Below are positions 37,231 through 44,683 of a DNA stretch of 64,000 nt, one piece after another. The stretch spans positions 40,994 to 104,993 of the forward strand of contig JADHPT010000006.1 in the NCBI GenBank assembly GCA_016778305.1. Reading direction: 5' to 3'. Made by a program: the position numbers and the translations under genes. The DNA is from Candidatus Poseidonia sp. (GTDB lineage: Archaea > Thermoplasmatota > Poseidoniia > Poseidoniales > Poseidoniaceae). A model generated the notes under the pieces. The model searched no databases, was not told the origin of the DNA, and saw only the letters and a list, made by a program, of their open reading frames with translations. Within the stretch, counting starts at the first letter, position 1. Every line of letters starts with the position of its first letter.

Positions 37231-37491
37231 ATGGCGCTGACTCCTAAGCAGCTAGCAGACCTCCTCAAACTTCGTGCACTTGGCTGGAGTCAAAAGGAAA
37301 TTGCCGAACAATTAGGCACTTCTCAACAGGTCATCGGCTATCATCTCAAGAAATTGAAAAAGCAATCAAAGGAGAGGGGGGCAGACGAAGTCTTCAGCTC
37401 GGCGTTGATGGCGGGTTTGGCAGGGGCTGCGGCGGGAGTCACCCTTGTTGCACTCCTAGAATTACTGAACAAGTCGCAAGGGAAGGGTTGA
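37231..37491 (+). CDS. Small helix-turn-helix protein with C-terminal TM segment
   Basis: 86 residues. The N-terminal half is an HTH: LTPKQLADLLKLRALGWSQ then EIAEQLGTSQQVIGYHLKKLKKQ, close to phage/resolvase-type or sigma-region-4-type HTHs. The rest has a hydrophobic stretch ALMAGLAGAAAGVTLVALLELL. It is coupled to the HNH gene, whose ATG follows within three bases of this stop. It may be a membrane-tethered or oligomerising autorepressor. Confidence 0.75.
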   Translation: MALTPKQLADLLKLRALGWSQKEIAEQLGTSQQVIGYHLKKLKKQSKERGADEVFSSALMAGLAGAAAGVTLVALLELLNKSQGKG

Positions 37492-37493
37492 AT

Positions 37494-39485
37494 ATGGACA
37501 AAAAAACCCAAGATGAATATTCTCAACCTATTCAACATGCGATTGACTACTTGGAAGGAAAACGAAATACATCTCCTCGAAAGGCCTGGACTGAGGATCA
37601 ACGTAAGAAATGGAGTTTGCGTTGTAGGTCATGTCCAATTTGTGAGGAAACCTGGACAAAAGGTAATCAAATGACAAAAGAGCACATTCATCCCTTGGTT
37701 TTGGGTGGTTTTGAGCGTGATGAAAACATCATCCCTTTGTGCCACAAGTGTAACAAAGCAAGGAATGACGTGATGATTGCTGTTTTGGGGTCATCTGATA
37801 TTAAGTCGATAAGAAAGCGGATGCCCGCAATCAAGGTACCAATTCAGGAATTTGTTGTCTGGTGCCATGCCACAATCAGTAAAGATATGTCTGCACTTTC
37901 TCAAAGCAAGGAATTGTGTGAGGCATTTTCGAAGAAGAGAAAAATTCCAAATCCATTTTTACCACATGAGGCACACACGACTGAACGGCAAAAAGACTCC
38001 TTCTTTGAGAGGATGAAGCGGCCAATCCGATCACTTATAGGAAAAATAAAAGCTTCACCAAATGATGAAAGCAACAACAAAACAGTTGGATTGAATCCTA
38101 AACAAACCCAAATGAAGAAAACAGCCGATAAAAATCATAGAAAGGAAATTCAAAGTAAACCGTCCAAACAAACAAATGCCAAAGTAGTAGATATTAAGGA
38201 TTCTAAGTTCGATTTGGATAACTGGTTGTTGAAAAATTGGGGAGGTTTTGTATCCTATGGGCCACTTACACAAGCCCTCCTCGCTTTTGATAAAGAACAC
38301 CGGGGGAAAAAGAAAAGAACGGCCCGAAGAATCTTGCAAGAGGATTTTGGGCTTGAAAAGAAAGCGGTTAGCGAGCACTTTCTTTCATTGAAATCTACCC
38401 CAACGCAAAGAAGTCTTGATGGCGGGGATTTAGATGTTGGATCAGACGCAATAATTCCAACTTACCTCAGAAACAGCATCAGCAAAAGAATCCCAACGAA
38501 GACATACAAATCTGGTTTTTCCGCTTCGCAACTTGGCTACATTTTCAAACAAGCCAAAGAACACTTTGAGGTTTCATGGAATGAGTTATTCAGTTCGTTT
38601 GATGTCACTGGCACGACAATCCCGGAAAAATCATTATCAGTAGTTTCTCAACTTGGTTTTGAATTGGAGGAAGAAATTGGGTCAGATGAAATTCTTAGGT
38701 ACAAAATTACTGAAAAAATTGAAAAAAGAAGTACTCAAAAAAGACCTCGAACTACGAAATTAAAGAGCGTGTCAAAAATAAAATTTCCACTTATTCAATG
38801 GTTGAATGAAAATTGGAAAGGTTCTGAATCATATACCAAACTATGTGCTGAAATACTCGCTCACGAGAAAAATTCCGGGGGGAAGAGGAAGGTTAAGGAT
38901 GTGCTGAAAAACGACTTCGGCATCCCTAAATCAATCAGCAAAGAGAAAAAGGTTGCCAGAATAGAAAAAATGATCTCACTAAACGAAACCTTGAATCCCT
39001 CGGATTTTAAGGAAATCATCACCTCTATCTTAGGAGATAATGAAGTTTCGATAAGTAAGTTGGCAGATGAGTTCCGAAAGGCTGCCGTCGCGAGGGGCGC
39101 CCCTGATTCAACGACTGGAAAAATGCTAAAGGAATTTGGATTTGATGGTAAAATTAGGACGGTTTTGGAGGACCTTTTTGGGAGTGAGTTGGTGATTGGG
39201 AATGATTCCAGCAACCCCAAGGTAAAACTCAGACTGGCAAGGAATAATGAGCTCTTGGTTGAGACTGGTGGATCTTTTCCTCTTCATTCTTGGTTGGAGT
39301 CAAATTGGGAAGGAAAGGCCTCTTACCCTTCACTACGTAAAGCAATCACAGAATTTGAAAGTAAAAGAGGAAATCCTAGGAAGTTTAGAGATGTGGTAAA
39401 GCAGGATTTTGACATACCAAAAGGATGGAATGTTAAGCGGATTGTGAAGAGAATGAACGAGCTGAAACTAAGTTCTGATCTGTAG
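37494..39485 (+). CDS. HNH endonuclease-domain protein with a triplicated unknown C-terminal module
   Basis: 663 residues from ATG 37494 (GGAAGG upstream). Residues ~42-95 form an HNH nuclease domain: CRSCPICEETW, EHIHPLVLGG and NIIPLCHKCNKARN, with two Cys pairs for zinc. A Lys-rich linker follows. A ~60-residue module then occurs three times, beginning near residues 239, 431 and 595: (F)xLxxWLxxNWxGxxSYxxLxxAI, a basic stretch, then VLKxDFGIPK. Between them are two different helical regions. The modules look like DNA-binding or recognition units. Lys/Asn-rich composition and low GC set it apart from neighbours. Defence, homing or element maintenance are possible roles. Confidence 0.78.
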   Translation: MDKKTQDEYSQPIQHAIDYLEGKRNTSPRKAWTEDQRKKWSLRCRSCPICEETWTKGNQMTKEHIHPLVLGGFERDENIIPLCHKCNKARNDVMIAVLGSSDIKSIRKRMPAIKVPIQEFVVWCHATISKDMSALSQSKELCEAFSKKRKIPNPFLPHEAHTTERQKDSFFERMKRPIRSLIGKIKASPNDESNNKTVGLNPKQTQMKKTADKNHRKEIQSKPSKQTNAKVVDIKDSKFDLDNWLLKNWGGFVSYGPLTQALLAFDKEHRGKKKRTARRILQEDFGLEKKAVSEHFLSLKSTPTQRSLDGGDLDVGSDAIIPTYLRNSISKRIPTKTYKSGFSASQLGYIFKQAKEHFEVSWNELFSSFDVTGTTIPEKSLSVVSQLGFELEEEIGSDEILRYKITEKIEKRSTQKRPRTTKLKSVSKIKFPLIQWLNENWKGSESYTKLCAEILAHEKNSGGKRKVKDVLKNDFGIPKSISKEKKVARIEKMISLNETLNPSDFKEIITSILGDNEVSISKLADEFRKAAVARGAPDSTTGKMLKEFGFDGKIRTVLEDLFGSELVIGNDSSNPKVKLRLARNNELLVETGGSFPLHSWLESNWEGKASYPSLRKAITEFESKRGNPRKFRDVVKQDFDIPKGWNVKRIVKRMNELKLSSDL

Positions 39486-39504
39486 CAGTGAACATGAAAA
39501 ATAA

Positions 39505-39576
39505 GAGGGCCCCTCTGATTAGACGGGTCATCAGACCGTACCCTCTGCCATTACGGGTAATCAAAGGGGGCCCCTC
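39505..39576. repeat. Long imperfect inverted repeat R1
   Basis: Arms 39505-39521 and 39558-39576 are imperfect reverse complements (GAGGGCCCC core), enclosing a second hairpin ACGG...CCGT. It lies between two convergent genes and is followed by a T-rich run, so a bidirectional terminator is possible. GGGTCATC and GGGTAATC motifs echo R2 but the relationship is weak. Confidence 0.6.
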
Positions 39577-39629
39577 AGATTATTTATTTTTCTTGATTTT
39601 CAATAGCGGCGAATTTTTGTTCCGACGAT

Positions 39630-40040
39630 TTAAGCGGTTGATTTTCTCCAAGCATAAAACCCCATACCTCCCGAAATAGTGAGGAAAATCCATACTGGTG
39701 GCGGTGGTGGGTTTAGGTAAAAAATATCCAATGTATCTAGAACCATATGCAATGTAGATAGACACAAAAAGAGTATACATATAATAAAATTACTCATTCC
39801 AATAACTTTCTTTGGCTTTAGGTCTTCGAAATTACTGGAAAAAAACCAAATTAAAGCAAGCGATAAAAACAACATAGCATTAACATTCCCCCATGTTCTA
39901 GCTGCATCAACAGCTTCTTGGTTTTGAAAATAAGTAAAACCGTCAGGAAATATTATCCAAAAGAATATCAAAACAAAAATGCTATTCAGAAAAAAACAGG
40001 CTGAAGAGATTCTAAGACAAGTACTTGCTTTTAATTCCAT
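39630..40040 (-). CDS. Four-TM membrane protein, unknown
   Basis: 136 residues with four hydrophobic helices (ACFFLNSIFVLIFFWIIF, AMLFLSLALIWFF, SNFIICILFLCLS, VWIFLTISGGMGFYAW), a DLKPKK cytosolic loop and a Pro-rich NPPPPP turn. The layout recalls DoxX/DUF4345-like four-helix proteins, but no motif decides it. Very AT-rich, flanked by repeats R1 and R2. Confidence 0.6.
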   Translation of the reverse strand: MELKASTCLRISSACFFLNSIFVLIFFWIIFPDGFTYFQNQEAVDAARTWGNVNAMLFLSLALIWFFSSNFEDLKPKKVIGMSNFIICILFLCLSTLHMVLDTLDIFYLNPPPPPVWIFLTISGGMGFYAWRKSTA

Positions 40041-40140
40041 AATCTATCCAATAAAAAAAAGTTGATAAATATTATTAGAAATTATTCGTTTATCTTACGG
40101 AATTAGTTTGTCATGTTTTGTGCCATGGTTTGCATACTAA

Positions 40141-40250
40141 GGGGTCATCCGATTACCCTTAGCAATCATATGAGAATACGAAGGGCTTGCAGTGGGTCGA
40201 TACAGACGCTACCCATGCGACACCCGTCGTTTCAGAGGGCCCACCTTACG
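40141..40250. repeat. Structured repeat R2
   Basis: Contains CTAAGGG...CCCTTAG and GTGGGT...ACCCAT hairpins. Bases 40183-40214 match R3 (40938-40969) at 24 of 32 positions in the same orientation, with shared GGGCTT, CAGTGGG and ACGCTACCC blocks, and match R0 in opposite orientation. It overlaps the last codons of the 40232-40831 gene. Confidence 0.75.
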
Positions 40251-40831
40251 ATTTCTTCTAGAATAACCAGAAACATTGCCAGTGGAGCAAAAATGAATAT
40301 TACAATGAAATATACGTAAAATACGAACCATTTTTTCTTGTGATTTCGCTTATGGAATTCTATGATTGGGCCGATAGGCCAAACTCGAAGAGCGCGGCGT
40401 AATTCGCTATCCTCCTCTTGGTATTCTTCAATAATCTCAATAATCTCATCGGCAGCAATTTCGGCGGCACGATGTTTTAATTGAGATGGTGATGGTACTT
40501 TTGTTAAGAAGTGAGGAACCCCTGTACTGGTTCCGTCTGTTTCCCAATCCGGATTGATCAATTCATACAAGCGAACCAAGTATAGTCTAACAACAAGAGA
40601 TGCAAGAAGGACCGGTACGAATAATGGTAATGCAAAAATGGCCACCAATACTACTGGGATAATCCAAGAAATTTCAATCCAAGTCGGTGCTTTCTCATTG
40701 ATTATTTTCTGGTTCCCGGGCTTGTTTAAAACAACCAATACCCAAATGATTCCAATGGCTATGAATAGACCAATCATACCGAGAAAAATCAACGAACGTA
40801 TCATGCCCGGTTCGATGCTCACATCAGTCAT
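40232..40831 (-). CDS. Three-TM membrane protein with helical acidic domain, unknown
   Basis: 199 residues: two N-terminal helices (LIFLGMIGLFIAIGIIWVLVVL, IIPVVLVAIFALPLFVPVLLASLVV), a cytosolic helical stretch (AAEIAADEIIEIIEEYQEEDSELRRAL), then a basic HKRNHKKKW before a final helix (FVFYVYFIVIFIFAPLAMFLVIL). No family recognised. It sits exactly between R2 and R3, like a cassette gene. Confidence 0.6.
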   Translation of the reverse strand: MTDVSIEPGMIRSLIFLGMIGLFIAIGIIWVLVVLNKPGNQKIINEKAPTWIEISWIIPVVLVAIFALPLFVPVLLASLVVRLYLVRLYELINPDWETDGTSTGVPHFLTKVPSPSQLKHRAAEIAADEIIEIIEEYQEEDSELRRALRVWPIGPIIEFHKRNHKKKWFVFYVYFIVIFIFAPLAMFLVILEEIVRWAL

Positions 40832-40889
40832 TGAAATGCCCCTGTAACCAACCCAATTGAAATCCTATTAAGAATTAACGAGGGTAATT

Positions 40890-40985
40890 CGTAAGGGTCT
40901 ATCCGAATACCCACTGAAACGGATATATAATTTCAATGGGCTTTCAGTGGGCCCTTCGGAACGCTACCCACCCGATTACCGACAT
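40890..40985. repeat. Structured repeat R3
   Basis: Contains a perfect 10-bp inverted repeat CCCACTGAAA...TTTCAGTGGG with a ~22-nt AT-rich loop, then ACGCTACCCACCCGATTACC. It shares its core with R2 and R0. It lies between two divergent genes, so it is not just a terminator. Confidence 0.75.
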
Positions 40986-41053
40986 TCATATCAAACCCTC
41001 TCAGCAATAGTAATTACCGTAAATTTGAAAAACAGCTGAACTAGTCTAATGCC

Positions 41054-42010
41054 ATGCATAATCGGGTGTTCATGGCAGCATTCACCATGATGATTATGCT
41101 TTCAGCAACACTCGCTGGTTGTATCAATGATGATAATTCTAAAATCTCTGATACGCTGATAGAGGTTCCTTTTACAGGGCCAGTCGACGAGAGGGAGTGT
41201 TTCGATTTTGACAACAAGGAAAGGTGTTGGCTAATTCATATGCCAGAAACTGCAACTTATGGTTTCTGTGAAGATAACTCATGCCCATTACTAATGGATA
41301 TCCATGGGCTAGGAGTAACTGTCGGTGATCAATCAAATCTTTCTGATTACTCTAGAATTACCGATCAAGATAATGTTATAATTGTACATCCAGAAGGAGT
41401 AGACAATGGTTGGAATTTTGGCTGGTGTTGTACTGAAGAGGATGATGTTGGGTTTCTGCTGAAACTTATAGATAGAGTAATTGAAGAAAGAAATATAGAT
41501 GAAAATAGGATTTATCTGACTGGTTGGAGTAATGGATGTTATATGAGTCAGGAAATGGCTAGTTTAGCAAGTAAAATAATTACAGCTGTAGCCTGCATGG
41601 CTGGTTACACAGATGAACCAATCCCCTCAGATTATTCCCCAGTCCCAATTATGGAGATTCACGGTTTGATTGACCCACTTCTATTGTACGGTTCTTCTTC
41701 CACTGCATCTATACAGGTCGTTGGAACTCTGGAAGGAGATGAAGGAGCTATTCAGAACATGTATCATTGGGCAGATGCTAATAATTGCCCAGGTTTAATC
41801 CCAGATGTCGAGTCTGCTAATTGGGATTATTCAATCAAAAAATTTACTAATTGTGCAAATAACACAGAGGTTGTTTTGTACACAATGAATTATGCTCAAC
41901 ATAATCCATATCTAAATGATTATGATGGAGCCGAGGGGAATCCAACAGGAATTGATGCTTCACAAATAGCATGGGATTTCTTAAAAGATTTCATTAAAGA
42001 AGACATATAA
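41054..42010 (+). CDS. Secreted lipoprotein, LpqC/PHB-depolymerase-like esterase (island copy 2)
   Basis: 318 residues. Signal peptide with lipobox LAGC. Core: LLMDIHGLGVTVGDQSNL, a disulfide-rich WNFGWCCTEEDDVGF segment typical of the family, nucleophile Ser in GWSNGCYMSQ, MEIHGLIDPLLLYG and a C-terminal AQHNPY with a candidate His. It is a diverged relative of 36013-36960 with much lower GC, so not a recent duplicate. Confidence 0.8.
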   Translation: MHNRVFMAAFTMMIMLSATLAGCINDDNSKISDTLIEVPFTGPVDERECFDFDNKERCWLIHMPETATYGFCEDNSCPLLMDIHGLGVTVGDQSNLSDYSRITDQDNVIIVHPEGVDNGWNFGWCCTEEDDVGFLLKLIDRVIEERNIDENRIYLTGWSNGCYMSQEMASLASKIITAVACMAGYTDEPIPSDYSPVPIMEIHGLIDPLLLYGSSSTASIQVVGTLEGDEGAIQNMYHWADANNCPGLIPDVESANWDYSIKKFTNCANNTEVVLYTMNYAQHNPYLNDYDGAEGNPTGIDASQIAWDFLKDFIKEDI

Positions 42011-42154
42011 TCTCACTGGTAGGCAGTGTACTGAGGGGCTGAACACCCATGCAGTTGGCAGGGCGCTATGTTAAGAACATTTAAGAATCAGGATGACGTA
42101 CTTACAACATGTCCTTTGTCCCTTCATGATGAGTCAATCCCGGAGATGAACAGC

Positions 42155-42688
42155 ATGAATAATCGAGTGATGATTTCTTTATTTGCGTTGACATTTTTTC
42201 TTCTTTCTGTATCGGTTGCCTCTGCCCATGGTGAAGCAGGGACCTCTTCTGGACTTTTTGGACCGAGCAATGTACAAATTTTATTGATTTCACTTTCTCT
42301 ATCAGTAGTTGTGTTCTTACTGCTGCGAACAAAAAACTCTGAGAGTTTTTCAGTATTTACACCCTCCATTTTTTCACTGGCATTGTTCACCGGTTTAGTG
42401 CATGTTCTGTTGGGAATGAATGATCGAACCTTGCTTCTGGGAGGAGGTGGCGTGTTGGCCATTATCGCCTCTTCGTTGCTGCTAACAATGAATGAGACGA
42501 GGGAAAGAATTGCTCAATCCTCTCTGGGAGCACTCTCTCTCTTCATGTTTATTGCATATTTTGTTTCAAACCATGACATCCACTATATTTTGGAAGATTA
42601 CCTCGGGATCACTGCTAAAATTTCTGAGATCGGGTTGATTATTGGCCTCATCAAGAATCGTAAACGTAGTCATGCTGAGAAAGCATAG
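42155..42688 (+). CDS. Membrane protein, HupE-like topology, unknown
   Basis: 177 residues from ATG 42155, nine bases after GGAG; longer in-frame starts (42146, 42068) are less supported. A signal peptide ends SVASAHGEAG, followed by four or five TM helices (VQILLISLSLSVVVFLLL, LFTGLVHVLLGM, VLAIIASSLLL, LSLFMFIAYFVSNHDIHYIL). The His-containing mature N-terminus and GLVHVLLG recall HupE/UreJ-type metal permeases, but that is weak. A 15-nt gap to the next gene suggests an operon. Confidence 0.6.
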   Translation: MNNRVMISLFALTFFLLSVSVASAHGEAGTSSGLFGPSNVQILLISLSLSVVVFLLLRTKNSESFSVFTPSIFSLALFTGLVHVLLGMNDRTLLLGGGGVLAIIASSLLLTMNETRERIAQSSLGALSLFMFIAYFVSNHDIHYILEDYLGITAKISEIGLIIGLIKNRKRSHAEKA

Positions 42689-42703
42689 TCTAGGGGGAAT
42701 ACA

Positions 42704-43297
42704 ATGCGTCTATTTCTGATCATATTGTTGTCGAGTCTTCTTACTGCTCCATCAATGGAGGTATTTGGTTCATCACACGGAATTGAGGGTTATTCTGAAA
42801 CGGGTTGCAACTGTCACGGATCAAATCCTGGTGACGATACCAATGTTGAAATCATCGGAATTCCGAAGAACTACTCACACGGAGAAGTATATCAATTAAC
42901 CATCACTTTGGCCGGTGGCCCTCAAGAAGCTGAACAAGGTCACAGGGGGGGATTCAATTTGAAAGCCTCAGACGGAGAATTTTCTTCCAAAGATTCGGCA
43001 ACATATATCACGGAAAGCGGTGAAATTACGCATGACCATTCCGGAGCGAATCAGCGTACTTGGGATATTGAATGGGTAGCTCCTTACAGTGACGAAGATG
43101 TATTGTTTACCATAGCAGGCAACGTTGTTGACGGGGACCATCAACCAACGGATGGGGATGATTGGTCCTTAGAGAGTTACACATCTTACGGAAGCGAAGT
43201 ATCATTTTATGACAAAATTCTTCAATATTCTGATCTCTTAATTCTCATGCTCCTTTTCGGAATTCCACTTGCAATGCTCTACCGGCAAAAATCATAA
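42704..43297 (+). CDS. Secreted choice-of-anchor V/reeler-like domain protein with CNCH motif and C-terminal TM
   Basis: 197 residues. A signal peptide (FLIILLSSLLTAPSMEVFG) is followed by GYSETGCNCHGSNP, a short CxCH motif usual at the start of choice-of-anchor V domains. A beta-sandwich follows (YQLTITLAGG, GGFNLKASDGEFS, AYSDEDVLFTIAGN-like strands), then a TM helix LLILMLLFGIPLAMLY and a basic end. The Cys-Cys-His cluster might hold heme or a metal, but a lone CxCH is not the CxxCH of cytochromes c. GGGGGAA upstream is the ribosome-binding site. Confidence 0.7.
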   Translation: MRLFLIILLSSLLTAPSMEVFGSSHGIEGYSETGCNCHGSNPGDDTNVEIIGIPKNYSHGEVYQLTITLAGGPQEAEQGHRGGFNLKASDGEFSSKDSATYITESGEITHDHSGANQRTWDIEWVAPYSDEDVLFTIAGNVVDGDHQPTDGDDWSLESYTSYGSEVSFYDKILQYSDLLILMLLFGIPLAMLYRQKS

Positions 43298-43313
43298 TTC
43301 CTTGTCTTGACCA

Positions 43314-43331
43314 AGAAACCATGCGGTTTCT
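43314..43331 (+). terminator. Perfect stem-loop after the 42.2-43.3 kb gene pair
   Basis: AGAAACC and GGTTTCT form a seven-bp stem with loop ATGC, 16 bp after the stop. No T-run follows on either side, so termination is only possible; it may instead stabilise the 3' end. Confidence 0.35.
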
Positions 43332-43368
43332 CATAGGTTAATGCACACAACCTACACGCCATCTCAAC

Positions 43369-43614
43369 TTATCTTGAACCGTTGACAAAAATGAGGTTGA
43401 TGGTGAATTGAAAGATCAGGAACCATAGGAATCCAACCACCATAATCCAAAACAACGACGGGTCTTCACCCCCTGAAATGAAGGAATAGGCGATAATCGA
43501 GGCAGCCAGGCCAGCGATGAAGACGATGCGATAAGCGATGGTAGCGAAGATACTTCCTTTTGTTGAAAGTTCCTTTCACCCGTTGAAACCAAACCACTCT
43601 TGAACAAAGCCCAT
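43369..43614 (-). pseudogene. Small two-TM membrane protein gene with in-frame TGA at codon 13
   Basis: From ATG 43614 the frame reads MGFVQEWFGFNG, then TGA, then continues without further stops for ~68 codons (KELSTKGSIFATIAYRIVF..., two TM helices) to TAA at 43369. Coding character is continuous across the TGA, and no good start codon lies just after it. A single C-to-T change of a CGA (Arg) codon would explain it. Read as a nonsense pseudogene; a sequencing error cannot be excluded. Confidence 0.6.
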
Positions 43615-43695
43615 GTTTTGTTGACTCCCTATTGTCAATAAAACATATCCCACCTTACATCGCGTAAAAGCCATGTTTGACACGCTGATTGGAAT

Positions 43696-44566
43696 TCAGA
43701 ATTCTCTCTCACTCAATCGGCGCTGTACGCCTTCTTCACCCACGACTTGGATCTGTGTTGGTAGTGAAGGGTATGCTCCCCAATATGCTTCCCGTGCCGC
43801 TTGGTTCAGGTTCATGCACGCTACAACATCCCCTGCTCGGTCGGGAAGCGGTTCGCTTCCATTGAGGTGTTTGATGATGGGTTCAATATTCGAGAGGTTC
43901 ACCAGCCCCCAGCCCGTTTGTGTGCACGGTGCGACTGGAGAAATCGGCATGGTTCCCGAGGTTGGGTCCCACCCGAGGTCTGGATACCAGGCAGACAGAT
44001 TGAGTGCCTCACGAATGTGTGCATTGTCGATGGAAACGGGATTGCCTTCTGCATCCGTCCCGTTGACGAGGTTCATCGATCTCACATCAGGTGCAGCACC
44101 TGAAGAAGCATCTTGGTATTCATCACGAAGGGATTCCAATACAAAGGAAATGATTCCAGCGGTACGTGGAGTGGCGAAGGATGTTCCTGAAGTTTCATGG
44201 TAGCCATCGATATCATCGTGGTTTGGTAGTACTTGGGTCCAATCTGCAGAAATATCGGGATATGAACCAGACATGATCTCCTTCTGGTCGTCACCCTCTT
44301 CGGCGTATCCTGCGATTCCGATTGACCATGGTGGGCCCGCAGTTGCGTCCTGTACTGCAGGGGATGGGCTGTTGTCTGCAGCACCGGTATGGATCTTCCC
44401 GAATTCAACAACGGCAGATTCCGTAGCTCGTTCAATTCCTGGAACAGGGATTGAACCAATGGCCCCAAATGAGGTCGTGATGACATCGACCAGCGGTTGG
44501 TCTGCAGCTGATTGAACGGCCTGTTCTGAAAATCCTTCAACGAAGAAAATCACTGCATTTGGGGCC
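43696..44566 (-). pseudogene. 5'-truncated copy of the S8 subtilase
   Basis: About 288 codons match the C-terminal two-thirds of the subtilase at 47384-48748 with high identity, keeping the GTSFATP Ser motif. The signal/TM region and the catalytic Asp and His segments are absent. Homology stops abruptly at the block AVIFFVEGFSEQ, at the boundary with the tRNA-derived repeat D. An open frame runs on to an ATG at 44631 inside the repeat, adding unrelated residues. The C-terminal ~25 residues differ from the intact copy. Probably non-functional as a protease. Confidence 0.85.
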
Positions 44567-44576
44567 ATTGGTTCAA
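44451..44576. repeat. 21-bp perfect inverted repeat at the subtilase/repeat-D junction
   Basis: Bases 44451-44471 (TTGAACCAATGGCCCCAAATG, here one base over a 20-mer, so read it as ending CCCCAAAT plus G) are the exact reverse complement of 44556-44576. The right arm spans the breakpoint between the subtilase fragment and the tRNA-derived repeat. Confidence 0.85.
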
Positions 44577-44683
44577 ATCCCCCAGCGTCCACTTTGCCTC
44601 TTATCGTCAAGCGTCGTGTTCGCTTTGCCACGCTCTTTATTCACGTTGTTCGTTGCACAGCGTTGGCCCCAGCGTCCACCACC
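44570..44683 (+). repeat. Repeat unit D: duplicated tRNA-Ala 3' end (candidate att site)
   Basis: Bases 44570-44600 are identical over 31 bp to 33512-33542, covering the T-loop, 3' T stem, acceptor strand and discriminator of tRNA-Ala plus nine bases beyond. The unit continues with a diverged stem-loop region (CGTG...CACG) to a second core at 44667-44679; core spacing is again 87 bp. No 5' half of a tRNA precedes it. It marks the right edge of the ~11-kb island. Confidence 0.93.

Noticed and set aside
39488..39679. A small gene within inverted repeat R1
   Set aside because: Its sequence is explained by the palindromic arms, and it overlaps the better-supported minus-strand membrane gene.
36981..40985. 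Bona fide integron attC sites
   Set aside because: No integron integrase and no convincing RYYYAAC/GTTRRRY ends by eye; kept only as attC-like in architecture.
43369..43614. Selenoprotein or TGA-as-Trp decoding
   Set aside because: No SECIS-like element recognised, and TGA is a normal stop for many genes in the window; a nonsense mutation is simpler.
44567..44631. A functional N-terminus for the subtilase fragment starting at ATG 44631
   Set aside because: The added residues are translated repeat D and give no signal peptide, Asp or His motif.
44570..44642. A second complete tRNA-Ala at repeat D
   Set aside because: Only the 3' portion from the T-loop on is present; upstream is subtilase sequence with no D or anticodon arm.
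33522..44683. CRISPR array from the 87-bp repeats
   Set aside because: Too few units, large variable distances, coding genes between them, no cas genes, and clear derivation from a tRNA end.
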